From positions 1 to 7,126 of the forward strand of contig JAEYWB010000662.1 in assembly GCA_023429275.1 (NCBI GenBank): 7,126 nucleotides of DNA. The letters are read 5' to 3'. The notes beneath the pieces are model-generated. The model saw nothing but the letters and a program-made list of their open reading frames with translations. It searched no databases and was not told the origin of the DNA. The stretch comes from Planctomycetota bacterium. GTDB taxonomy: Bacteria > Planctomycetota > Planctomycetia > Planctomycetales > Planctomycetaceae. A program made the position numbers and the translations under genes. How positions within the stretch are numbered: position 1 is the first letter of the stretch; each line of letters opens with the position of its first letter. Shown here in pieces: positions 1-7,126 of this stretch.

Positions 1-2069
1 AATATGACGGCGAGTTTCTGGATGGCGCACACGGCGGGCGGGCGGAGAAGGATCACGATCAGGATGTACACGACCGACGTCACCAGGATGTCGATCCGGA
101 CCTGGTCGCGGTCGGTGACCCGCTTGATGTCCCGCATGCTGGAGGTCGCACCGAGCGAATAGATCTCGGCGTCGGCATGCTTTTCCGCGAATTCCCCCTC
201 GCGGAGCGCCGCGCGGATGGCGTCTTCGGTCGCGGTCAGCAGCTGAAAGCTGTCGCGGGAGAACGGGTCCTGCTTGTAGATGATGTCCATCCGCATGACC
301 TGGCCGGCATAGGTCCCGGCCCGGCTGGCGTAGGCCCGGTACGCCTGGAGCTGTGCCGTCCGGGCTGCGACCCCCTTGAGCTCCTGCGAATTCTCCACGC
401 CGAGCGGGCTGCTCTGCGAGCGGACGTCGGCGATGCCGAGCGTGTCAGCGTGATCCATGAGGTAGCGGGTGATATGGGCGGCGAGCTCGCGCCCCGCCTT
501 CATCCCCTTGAGGTCCGATTCTCCATCCCTGGTCTTGAGCCCGAGGTCGTCGTCCTTGAGCAGGATCGTCGTCGCTCCCGCGTACCCTGCGGGAAAGTGA
601 AGCTGGATCGCCCGGGCCCCTTCGACGCTCGCGTAGTCCCGCGGCAGGTCGGACAGGAGGCCGTAGCTCAGGTCGGCGTGCTTCATCGCGCCGAGGACCG
701 CGAACGGCACCATCAGCAGGACGCTGCCGAGGAAGACCCGTCCCGGGCGGCGGGCGAGGATGTTGGAGATCGCCATCCAGAACTGGTCGAGCCACTTCTG
801 CTTGCTGATCAGCTCGCCGACACTCGACTGCGGCACCCAGCTGCCGGCGACCGTGATCTTCTCCTTGCGGATGTCCGGCCAGAAGGTCCACCGGCCGAAG
901 ATTCGCATCAGGGCGGGGGTCAGCGTCAGGCAGGTGCACAGGGCGATGAACAGGCCGAACGCGATTGCGAATCCCGCCTCGCGGAACTTGCCGAACTCGG
1001 CAAACGTCATCATCCCGATGCCGAACATGCTCATGGCGGCGCTGGTCGCCAGGGCCGCCCCGACCTTCTCGATCGCGGTCGTGATCGCCTCGGGGTAGGT
1101 GTACCCCTTGTCGAGCTCCTCCTTGAACCGGGCGATGAGGAACAGGCAGTAGTCGATCCCCGCCCCGTACACGACGACCACGATGTAGGTCTCGAGTCCC
1201 GTGAACATTCCGGCAAGGTTGTACTTGGCCAGGATCAACAGGACGTGCACCGCAAGCGGCACCGTCACGCCGACCGTCACCAGGGGAATCAGCGCCAGGA
1301 TCGGGGCCCGATAGATCACGAGCAGGAGCGCCACGCAGAGGAACTTCGTGATGAAGTCGGTCCGTTTCGCGCTGTCTGCCTCGGCCATGATCATGTCATG
1401 GCCGACCGAAGCGGAGCCGCTCAGCGCGATATCGAGTCCCAGGGGCTGGTCCGGCTTGAGCTTTTCGAGTTCTGTCCGGACCCGTCGGATCAACCAGACG
1501 TTCGTCCGGTCGAGGAACTCGGTCTTGAGGTCGATGACGAGAAGGGAGGACTTCTTGTCGGGGCTGTCCAGCAGGACGCCGATCTTCGCGTCGTCGAAGG
1601 CCGTCACGCTCCGGACGATCTGGTCCTTCTCCGGAATCGGATTCGGCTCGGGGAGAGGTTCATGCCGGCGGAAGATCATGTTGGGATGCGTCTCTTTGAC
1701 GCCCAGCATGGCCGGCTTCAGCTTCTCGAGGATGAAGCTCCGGTCGGCCTGGGTCAGGCCGTCCTTGGTATCCTCCCGCCGGAGGACCAGGACCACGCTG
1801 CTCCCGAGCGGATTCTGCTGGTTGGAAACATCAGAATCCTCGTCCTCGGCTCCTTCTTCAGCCGGCGCGACGGTCGCCGGGAACGCTTCCCGGAACAGTC
1901 GTTCCGCCCGCGGGCTCTGTTCCTGCGTCGGAAGAAACGTGAACTCCCCGGTCTTGGTGACGCTCTCGTAGGTCGGGGAGAGGGCGATTGCCAGCCCGAG
2001 CAGGACAAACCAACCGATCGCGACGAACCAGTGCCAGCGACTGACAAAATGCCCGAGGTGGCGGTACAT
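1..2069 (-). CDS. MMPL/RND-family membrane transporter, C-terminus beyond the left edge
   Basis: An uninterrupted reading frame of 689 codons starts at ATG 2067-2069 and runs off the left edge. The first in-frame stop upstream is at 2121-2123, and this is the only ATG after it. A GGAG lies about 11 bases upstream. The order of parts is that of the MMPL superfamily: one helix (about residues 13-32), a large extracytoplasmic domain (about 33-238), a block of five helices (about 239-392), a cytoplasmic linker, a seventh helix (about 444-462), a second extracytoplasmic domain, and the start of the next helix block at about 659-676. The helix motif GIDYCLFLIARFKEE (304-318) matches the MMPL signature; D306-Y307 corresponds to the Asp-Tyr proton-relay pair known from MmpL3. 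The family exports lipids or other hydrophobic compounds using the proton gradient; the substrate cannot be read here. The first periplasmic domain has an acidic run near residues 71-80. Family is certain, substrate unknown. Confidence 0.93.
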   Translation of the reverse strand, partial: MYRHLGHFVSRWHWFVAIGWFVLLGLAIALSPTYESVTKTGEFTFLPTQEQSPRAERLFREAFPATVAPAEEGAEDEDSDVSNQQNPLGSSVVLVLRREDTKDGLTQADRSFILEKLKPAMLGVKETHPNMIFRRHEPLPEPNPIPEKDQIVRSVTAFDDAKIGVLLDSPDKKSSLLVIDLKTEFLDRTNVWLIRRVRTELEKLKPDQPLGLDIALSGSASVGHDMIMAEADSAKRTDFITKFLCVALLLVIYRAPILALIPLVTVGVTVPLAVHVLLILAKYNLAGMFTGLETYIVVVVYGAGIDYCLFLIARFKEELDKGYTYPEAITTAIEKVGAALATSAAMSMFGIGMMTFAEFGKFREAGFAIAFGLFIALCTCLTLTPALMRIFGRWTFWPDIRKEKITVAGSWVPQSSVGELISKQKWLDQFWMAISNILARRPGRVFLGSVLLMVPFAVLGAMKHADLSYGLLSDLPRDYASVEGARAIQLHFPAGYAGATTILLKDDDLGLKTRDGESDLKGMKAGRELAAHITRYLMDHADTLGIADVRSQSSPLGVENSQELKGVAARTAQLQAYRAYASRAGTYAGQVMRMDIIYKQDPFSRDSFQLLTATEDAIRAALREGEFAEKHADAEIYSLGATSSMRDIKRVTDRDQVRIDILVTSVVYILIVILLRPPAVCAIQKLAVI

Positions 2070-2096
2070 CGCGAGACGGACTCCGAGTGGGGCGGA

Positions 2097-2114
2097 CGAG
2101 CCGCATCCGGCTCG
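2097..2114 (-). other. Perfect 6-bp hairpin in the transporter leader
   Basis: CGAGCC (2097-2102) and GGCTCG (2109-2114) are perfect inverted arms around a 6-base loop. The hairpin ends 27 bases before the transporter ATG, between the candidate promoter and the start codon. In the mRNA it could affect translation or stability. In G+C-rich DNA a stem this short also occurs by chance, so the role is unproven. Confidence 0.3.
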
Positions 2115-2131
2115 GAAAGATCAAACGGGCA

Positions 2132-2160
2132 ATGGTAGTTCGCTGCGGAAAGGGGGGCAA
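2132..2160 (-). promoter_or_regulatory. Candidate sigma-70-type promoter for the MMPL transporter
   Basis: On the minus strand a TTGCCC (-35-like, 2155-2160) and a TACCAT (-10-like, 2132-2137) are separated by exactly 17 bases, each matching four of six consensus positions. The ATG is 63 bases further on. The -35 side overlaps an inverted repeat with G arm at 2152-2157 and C arm at 2165-2169, which could be an operator or simply chance. If this promoter is real, the transporter can be transcribed separately from the glycosyltransferase upstream. Confidence 0.28.
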
Positions 2161-2225
2161 TCAACCCCCGATTGGTCGCATCAGTCGACACCTATGGAGC
2201 GGCAGGATTCACCCCGTGATGCACC

Positions 2226-2276
2226 TCCTGTCCCCTCAGGACGTGACCGTGTGTGCAGAGGTCGGCAGGCACTGCC
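2226..2276 (-). terminator. Weak hairpins just after the glycosyltransferase stop
   Basis: Two small perfect inverted repeats follow the stop codon at 2283-2285 in the minus direction: GGCAG/CTGCC with a 3-base loop (2264-2276) and TCCTG/CAGGA with a 6-base loop (2226-2241). Neither is followed by a U tract, so they are poor intrinsic terminators. Read-through into the transporter gene remains possible. Recorded as the only structure seen in this spacer besides the promoter candidate. Confidence 0.18.
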
Positions 2277-2282
2277 CGGGGC

Positions 2283-3584
2283 CTACTTCCGCGAGACGAG
2301 GACCGGCTCGATGGGTGAGCCCATGACGTCGTCGTCACCCCTGGAGCCGGCGGCTGACGAATCCGGGGGCGTCGGTGACGGCAGGATCGAGACGCCGCGC
2401 CGCTCCAGCCGGTACGTAATGCCGCGCCATTCGTGCTTGCGGCTGAGCCACGCGACCACCACCGCCAGGCTGTAGAAGTAGGCTGTCGGAGTCGGCATGA
2501 GGTACGTTTCGAGCAGACGCGAGGCGGTCATCGGTGGAAGCGTGCGGCCGTGCCACTCCCGCTGCGTCTTCCGCACGAGCCACTCAAAGCGGCCGACTTC
2601 CGCCAGGACGACCCAGGAGTAAATCGTTGCCGGAAGGATCCAGCCAAGGAGGAAGTTCCATGCCCCTCCCAGGATCGTCAGGGGGAGAAGCACCCACGCC
2701 ACCACGAAGATCGCCAGGGCATTGCCGAGCACGAGCGGCCAGCAGCGATGGTGCAGCCGGGCGGCGAGCATCTGCCGCTGCAGGAAGCCCCACAGCGAGT
2801 GGAACGTCGTCCGCTCCTCGTTGAGCATGACCAGCGGGATGACCGACACCGCGTGAGTCTTCCGCGTCGCCAGGTAGTGGGCGAGCTGCGTGTCCTCACT
2901 GAAGGCGTGCGCCAGGTAGTCGAGGTAGACCGGGTCCCGAAAGACCTCGGACCGGAGCGCCAGACTTCCCCCCCAGGGAATGTGGTAGGCCACCATGGCG
3001 GGGAACGCCATGGCGTTCCAGTAGTAGCGGATGAATCCCGCCCAGTCGTGATCGGGCGGGGCATACCAGCGGTTTCCCGTCGTGGCGAGGACCTCGGGAT
3101 CGCGCATCGGCGCGACCAGCTCTCGCAGCCAGGTCGGGTGCGTCACCGTATCGCCGTCACAGGTCGCCACGACTTGTATCCGGTCGTGAACGCGTTCGTA
3201 GGCGCTTCGCAGGCTGCTGCACTTGCGGGTGCAGGTCGAGAGGTTCACGTGCCGGACGACGACCTGGACACGATCGGGGCCGAACTCCTTTTCCGCCCGG
3301 CGGACGTGCGGCAGGGCCTCGTCAGTCTCGGAATCGACGACCACCAGGAGCTCATAGTCCGGATAGTCCTGGTGAATCAGTCCATCGAGGCAGCGATCGA
3401 GAAACGGGTCGCTTCCCCGCAGGCAGAGAACGATGCAGGCCGGCGGAGCATGGTCGTTCGTGAGACTCTGCGGTCCACGCTTCCAGGCGTCACGAAGCGC
3501 GCGGCGGCACGGTCGATATTGCCACCAGCTCAGGAATGTCAGCCCCAGCATGAGCACCAGGGATGCGATTCCTGACCATTCCAT
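2283..3584 (-). CDS. Membrane-anchored family 2 glycosyltransferase
   Basis: This 433-residue protein transfers a sugar from an activated nucleotide donor to an acceptor, probably a membrane lipid or envelope glycan, at the cytoplasmic face of the membrane. One helix (about 4-22) precedes a GT-A catalytic domain, followed by hydrophobic segments near 283-305, 310-330 and 360-380. Visible family 2 elements are VVVDSE with D84, the DxD-type motif CDGDT with D143 and D145 (metal and nucleotide binding), PWGGS (204-208), FSED with E230-D231 (general base region), and QRQMLAAR (269-276) where many processive or ceramide-glucosyltransferase-like enzymes have QxxRW. The aromatic residue of that last motif is absent. 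The layout resembles ceramide glucosyltransferase/HpnI-like enzymes, but sugar and acceptor are unknown. ATG 3584 is the most upstream start, with GGGTGG about 6 bases before it. The C-terminal 35 residues are Ser/Pro/Asp-rich and probably disordered. It lies 213 bases upstream of the co-oriented MMPL gene. Confidence 0.9.
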   Translation of the reverse strand: MEWSGIASLVLMLGLTFLSWWQYRPCRRALRDAWKRGPQSLTNDHAPPACIVLCLRGSDPFLDRCLDGLIHQDYPDYELLVVVDSETDEALPHVRRAEKEFGPDRVQVVVRHVNLSTCTRKCSSLRSAYERVHDRIQVVATCDGDTVTHPTWLRELVAPMRDPEVLATTGNRWYAPPDHDWAGFIRYYWNAMAFPAMVAYHIPWGGSLALRSEVFRDPVYLDYLAHAFSEDTQLAHYLATRKTHAVSVIPLVMLNEERTTFHSLWGFLQRQMLAARLHHRCWPLVLGNALAIFVVAWVLLPLTILGGAWNFLLGWILPATIYSWVVLAEVGRFEWLVRKTQREWHGRTLPPMTASRLLETYLMPTPTAYFYSLAVVVAWLSRKHEWRGITYRLERRGVSILPSPTPPDSSAAGSRGDDDVMGSPIEPVLVSRK

Positions 3585-3695
3585 CGCTGACCACCCGCAG
3601 CGGCGCTGCTTTGAAGATCACATGGAGCCGCGCGGGCACCCAGTCGATCGAGGCAACCTTCAGTGCAAGCTGCCGCCCCGTAAATACTTGCGTAA

Positions 3696-3724
3696 ACGAT
3701 ATCTGGCCAGCCGACCGGACGCAA
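3696..3724 (-). promoter_or_regulatory. Candidate promoter for the glycosyltransferase
   Basis: On the minus strand TTGCGT (3719-3724) and TATCGT (3696-3701) are 17 bases apart, matching three and four of six consensus positions. It is the only noticeably A+T-rich patch between the glycosyltransferase and the pseudogene, 112 bases before the start codon. A CGTAAA direct repeat (3679-3684 and 3691-3696) sits at its downstream edge. The matches are weak, so this is tentative. Confidence 0.25.
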
Positions 3725-3765
3725 GGTGGTTCTTTTCCCATTCAAGGCCCTGGTCGGGGATGCCA

Positions 3766-4087
3766 TTAGCGGATCGGTTCGCCGTCCTGAAACTGGATCA
3801 GCCGCCGCAGATGGTCGGCAGCAATGGTCTTCGCAATGTTCTGGACCGAGCCATCCGCCAGGATCGACAGGAATGTCCGATCCGGCAGTGTGCCGAGGGC
3901 TTCGAGGGGATTCCGGGGGTCGAAGTCGAGCCCGCCCGGCTTTGTCCACGGCTCCGCTTTGTCGGGAGCCGCCTCGACGGCGAGGAGCGTGTTCGACGTC
4001 CCGTCGGTGAAGTCGCGCCTCGGTGGGGCGCGGTCCCCGGCAAAGGGAGCCCCCCTTCCCCGTCAAGACGTGGAGAGCGGCCGACAG
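3766..4087 (-). pseudogene. C-terminal remnant of a DUF1559-type protein, frameshifted
   Basis: On the minus strand a frame ending at TAA 3766-3768 encodes, in order, DFTDGTSNTLLAVEAA, then EPWTKPGGLDFDPRNPL, then ILADGSVQNIAKTI, then HLRRLIQFQDGEPIR. These match the C-terminal layout known for DUF1559-type proteins of Planctomycetes (TDGTSNT, PWTKP, ADGSV near the end). Going upstream, this frame hits a stop at 4063-4065 with no start codon in between. The neighbouring frame reads HVLTGKG up to a run of six C (plus strand, 4050-4055); removing one base there would join it to APFAGDRAP and restore a plausible family segment. A one-base insertion in the homopolymer therefore probably broke the frame. 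The N-terminal type IV pilin-like helix and most of the domain are missing, and the sequence upstream of about 4087 shows no family resemblance. It is either a decayed copy or, for the frameshift alone, a sequencing error. Confidence 0.72.
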
Positions 4088-4191
4088 CAGTCGTTCGACT
4101 TCGATTCGGTTGTCTGCGGACAGAATGGGTTCGGCCGCGGTACACTTCCGTCCTTCAAACGCGTCCTCTTCTTCCTGCCGGGCCGCTCATC

Positions 4192-4596
4192 ATGCTGGGG
4201 CTATTGGTCAATGCCGCGATTATCGGTCTCGTGATTGCCGTGATGGAGGAAGACGAGTTCCCCGGCTGGGGGGCGATGATCGGCACCTCGCTCTTCATCA
4301 GCCTCGCGGGATTCGCTGCCGAGGTCGCGGTCGGCGGGGGCATCCCGGGAATCATTGCGGGCTGCCTCGCGTCCGGTGCGGCGGGCGGAGTGATCATCAG
4401 CTGGCTGTGCGGAATGTCGTTCCGCCGGGCCGCCATTGCGACTTCGATCTATCTGACCATCAACTTTGTCCTGGGCCTGGCGTTCCATTTCATGAGCCAG
4501 CCAGGCCGGATCCGCTCAGACGACGACGAGGCGTCCCTCCGGCCTCGGGCGGCGCAAGTCGTCCACCTCGCGCAGGGCGAAGCGCGTTCCGGCTGA
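4192..4596 (+). CDS. Small membrane protein of unknown function
   Basis: This 134-residue protein consists largely of four hydrophobic segments: about 2-18, 27-46, 50-73 and 79-101. Gly and Ala are frequent in the helices (for example GGGIPGIIAG near 48-57 and SGAAGG at 61-66), suggesting tight packing. A short acidic loop, EEDEFPGW (19-26), separates helices 1 and 2, and an Arg/Asp-rich hydrophilic tail follows helix 4. I recognise no catalytic motif and assign no function. The open frame extends upstream to 3433, but that part is low-quality sequence overlapping the antisense pseudogene, and the membrane-protein composition begins exactly at ATG 4192, which decides the start. No clear Shine-Dalgarno sequence precedes it. 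Its 3' end is 19 bases from the end of lysS on the other strand, with no strong terminator between them. Confidence 0.75.
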   Translation: MLGLLVNAAIIGLVIAVMEEDEFPGWGAMIGTSLFISLAGFAAEVAVGGGIPGIIAGCLASGAAGGVIISWLCGMSFRRAAIATSIYLTINFVLGLAFHFMSQPGRIRSDDDEASLRPRAAQVVHLAQGEARSG

Positions 4597-4615
4597 TGGT
4601 TTCCGCCGCGGGCGA

Positions 4616-6160
<1,545 letters not shown>

Positions 6161-6272
6161 GTCGGACTTCTTCGGGGCAGTTCGTGTCGAGACAGGACGG
6201 CGCATCCACGGGGAAAGGTTCGCATCCCGTGAACAAAAATCGCCCGCAGTCCCGGTGGCGCCGCAGGCGAAC

Positions 6273-6301
6273 CCGGATTCTCGCAGATTGCCGCCGGATT
6301 C
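6273..6301. repeat. 8-bp direct repeat in the lysS/GNAT divergent spacer
   Basis: CCGGATTC occurs at 6273-6280 and again at 6294-6301, start to start 21 bases apart, which is two turns of the DNA helix. It lies in the 239-base gap between two divergent genes, where regulatory sites are expected, so paired protein-binding half-sites are possible. I see no convincing -35/-10 pair for either gene in this gap. Confidence 0.3.
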
Positions 6302-6346
6302 CCAGCATCCGACAGACCGGGCGGACTCAACGGCGAACGGACATCG

Positions 6347-6364
6347 GCTCGCAGTCCGGCGAGC
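6347..6364 (+). other. Perfect 6-bp hairpin upstream of the GNAT gene
   Basis: GCTCGC (6347-6352) and GCGAGC (6359-6364) flank a 6-base loop and end 35 bases before the GNAT start. It could be an mRNA leader hairpin or a protein-binding site. Its size is within what chance gives in such G+C-rich sequence. Confidence 0.25.
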
Positions 6365-6390
6365 GAACCCCCGCGACGAAGAAACTGTCC

Positions 6391-6394
6391 AGGA
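6391..6394 (+). promoter_or_regulatory. Ribosome binding site of the GNAT gene
   Basis: AGGA lies 5 bases before ATG 6400. It decides the start: the open frame reaches back to 6184, but the upstream part is Arg-rich with no domain character and overlaps the lysS start region. Confidence 0.6.
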
Positions 6395-6399
6395 CGGTC

Positions 6400-6882
6400 A
6401 TGACCGACATCCGACCTGCCACCGCCGGCGACCTGGAGGCGATCTCCCGCCTGATGACGGAACTGGCCCGGAAGTTCATCGTCCAGGACTGCACGCCGGA
6501 AGGCGCCAGAGAGCTGCTCAGTGGTTTCGAGGTCGACAACGTCCGTCAGCGGGTCGAGGCCGGCTTTCGCCACTTTGTCGCCGTGGACGAGGGGCGCGTC
6601 GTCGGCGTCGTCGCGACGCGTCACGAGCAGCACCTGCTGCACCTGTTCGTGGCGGAATCGCATCAGCGCCGAGGCATCGCCCGGGCTCTCTGGGAGATCG
6701 CGCGGCAGGCCTGTCTCGACGCCGGAACCCCCGGAGAGTTCACCGTCTACTCCTCCCGCGGGGCGCGAGCGGTCTATGAGTCGTTCGGATTCATTCCCCA
6801 GCCGGAGACGTTTCTGAACGGCGTTCCCTTCACGCCGATGAGACTCACGGTCCCTGTCGGAAGTGCGTGCCCAGCCACGTAA
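6400..6882 (+). CDS. GNAT-family N-acetyltransferase
   Basis: This 160-residue cytoplasmic enzyme should transfer an acetyl group from acetyl-CoA to an amine of a small molecule or protein. It is a single GNAT domain of normal length. It opens with IRPATAGDLEAISRLM (beta 1 and helix 1) and continues with FVAVDEGRVVGVVATR (59-74, beta 2-3). Motif A follows, LLHLFVAESHQRRGIARALWE (79-99), in which QRRGIA (89-94) is the Q/RxxGxG/A pyrophosphate-binding loop for acetyl-CoA. Motif B is represented by GARAVYESFGFIPQP (121-135), with Y126 near the position of the usual catalytic or CoA-contacting Tyr. The substrate cannot be predicted. It resembles the YhbS/RimI-like general group and not a known antibiotic-resistance acetyltransferase. 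It is probably transcribed alone, since a hairpin follows 43 bases after its stop and the next gene has its own promoter candidate. Confidence 0.9.
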   Translation: MTDIRPATAGDLEAISRLMTELARKFIVQDCTPEGARELLSGFEVDNVRQRVEAGFRHFVAVDEGRVVGVVATRHEQHLLHLFVAESHQRRGIARALWEIARQACLDAGTPGEFTVYSSRGARAVYESFGFIPQPETFLNGVPFTPMRLTVPVGSACPAT

Positions 6883-6925
6883 TTGCCGGCATTTCTGCGG
6901 AAACCCTGCTTGATGTCGTGTCGAT

Positions 6926-6951
6926 CGGCCTCTTACCGCCCCGGGAGGCCG
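6926..6951 (+). terminator. 7-bp hairpin after the GNAT gene
   Basis: CGGCCTC (6926-6932) pairs perfectly with GAGGCCG (6945-6951) across a 12-base loop, 43 bases after the GNAT stop. No U tract follows; the next bases are CGTCTAAAAT. It is a plausible transcript-end hairpin but not a classical intrinsic terminator. It overlaps the -35 region of the promoter candidate for the next gene, so it could instead be an operator. Confidence 0.35.
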
Positions 6952-6961
6952 CGTCTAAAAT
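6933..6961 (+). promoter_or_regulatory. Candidate promoter for the gene starting at 7028
   Basis: TAAAAT (6956-6961) matches five of six -10 consensus bases and stands out in G+C-rich surroundings. A poor -35 match, TTACCG (6933-6938), lies 17 bases upstream, inside the loop of the hairpin at 6926-6951. The leader to ATG 7028 would be about 60 bases and would contain the 13-bp tandem duplication. Confidence 0.35.
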
Positions 6962-6980
6962 CCGCCTGCCCGCCCCTTTT

Positions 6981-7006
6981 GCCCCTGTCGTCCGCCCCTG
7001 TCGTCG
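6981..7006 (+). repeat. 13-bp tandem duplication in the leader of the last gene
   Basis: GCCCCTGTCGTCC (6981-6993) is followed directly by GCCCCTGTCGTCG (6994-7006), identical at 12 of 13 positions. It lies between the -10 candidate and the start codon at 7028, so a change in copy number would alter leader length but no protein. Such duplications usually arise by replication slippage. Confidence 0.7.
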
Positions 7007-7027
7007 CCGTCGAATCTGTGAGTCTTG

Positions 7028-7126
7028 ATGTCTTCTCCGGCTCTGTCTGATTCTTTCCCGCCGCGTGAAGGCCCCTCCCCCGCGCCGGTTCGAGAGGGTC
7101 TCGTCCTGGCGATCCTGGCGTCGGTG
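7028..7126 (+). CDS. N-terminal fragment of an unidentified, possibly membrane protein
   Basis: An ATG at 7028 opens a frame of 33 codons that is still open at the right edge. It begins MSSPALSDSFPPREGPSPAP, a Ser/Pro-rich hydrophilic stretch, and then turns hydrophobic with LVLAILASV (25-33). This suggests a short cytoplasmic leader before a first membrane helix, or an uncleaved signal anchor. A weak GTGAG lies a few bases upstream. The visible part is too short to assign a family. The gene probably has its own promoter at 6933-6961. Confidence 0.55.
   Translation, partial: MSSPALSDSFPPREGPSPAPVREGLVLAILASV

Noticed and set aside
177..2138. Plus-strand open frame of 653 codons
   Set aside because: It is antisense to the MMPL gene, rich in Arg, Asp, Glu, Pro and Gly with no hydrophobic core or domain. 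Long antisense frames are common opposite G+C-rich genes.
2433..3575. Plus-strand open frame of 380 codons
   Set aside because: It is the antisense shadow of the glycosyltransferase, with His/Arg/Gln-rich composition and no motifs.
3679..3696. CGTAAA direct repeat with 12-base spacing as an operator
   Set aside because: There are only six bases per copy in one place. It is mentioned with the promoter candidate but is too short to stand alone.
3433..4191. Upstream extension of the small membrane-protein frame
   Set aside because: The translated extension overlaps the 5' part of the glycosyltransferase and the pseudogene in antisense and has no domain character. The membrane protein begins at 4192.
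6161..6205. Alternative lysS start 15 codons upstream
   Set aside because: No Shine-Dalgarno sequence precedes it, and the added residues do not look like the usual LysRS beginning.
6184..6399. N-terminal extension of the GNAT frame
   Set aside because: The GNAT domain starts at 6400 with a well-placed AGGA. The extension is Arg-rich and overlaps the divergent promoter region.

Overview
The window is a G+C-rich piece of ordinary-looking bacterial chromosome. It most likely comes from a planctomycete. The best clue is a broken gene fragment at 3766-4087 that carries the C-terminal signature of the DUF1559-type proteins, a family greatly expanded in Planctomycetes: a TDGTSNT block, a PWTKP segment, and an ADGSV block near the end. 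The other gene types (MMPL transporter, membrane-anchored family 2 glycosyltransferase, class II LysRS, GNAT) fit that assignment but do not prove it.

Layout from left to right. 1-2069, minus strand: most of an MMPL/RND-type membrane transporter, cut by the left edge. 2070-2282: leader and spacer with weak promoter and hairpin candidates. 2283-3584, minus: a complete membrane-anchored family 2 glycosyltransferase. 3585-4191: no intact gene; it holds a possible promoter for the glycosyltransferase and the DUF1559-type pseudogene. 4192-4596, plus: a small four-helix membrane protein of unknown function. 4616-6160, minus: a complete lysyl-tRNA synthetase (lysS), tail to tail with the membrane protein. 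6161-6399: divergent intergenic region with short repeats. 6400-6882, plus: a GNAT acetyltransferase. 6883-7027: a hairpin, a promoter candidate and a 13-bp tandem duplication. 7028 to the right edge, plus: the first 33 codons of an unidentified gene, probably encoding a membrane protein.

How the genes relate: the glycosyltransferase and MMPL transporter are co-oriented, 213 bases apart. They could form a make-and-export pair for a glycosylated envelope lipid, but this is inference from adjacency only. lysS, the small membrane protein and the GNAT gene look like independent transcription units. I found no CRISPR array, insertion sequence, tRNA, rRNA or evident novel defence system. The most notable item is the decayed DUF1559-type fragment, with a probable single-base frameshift in a run of six identical bases.
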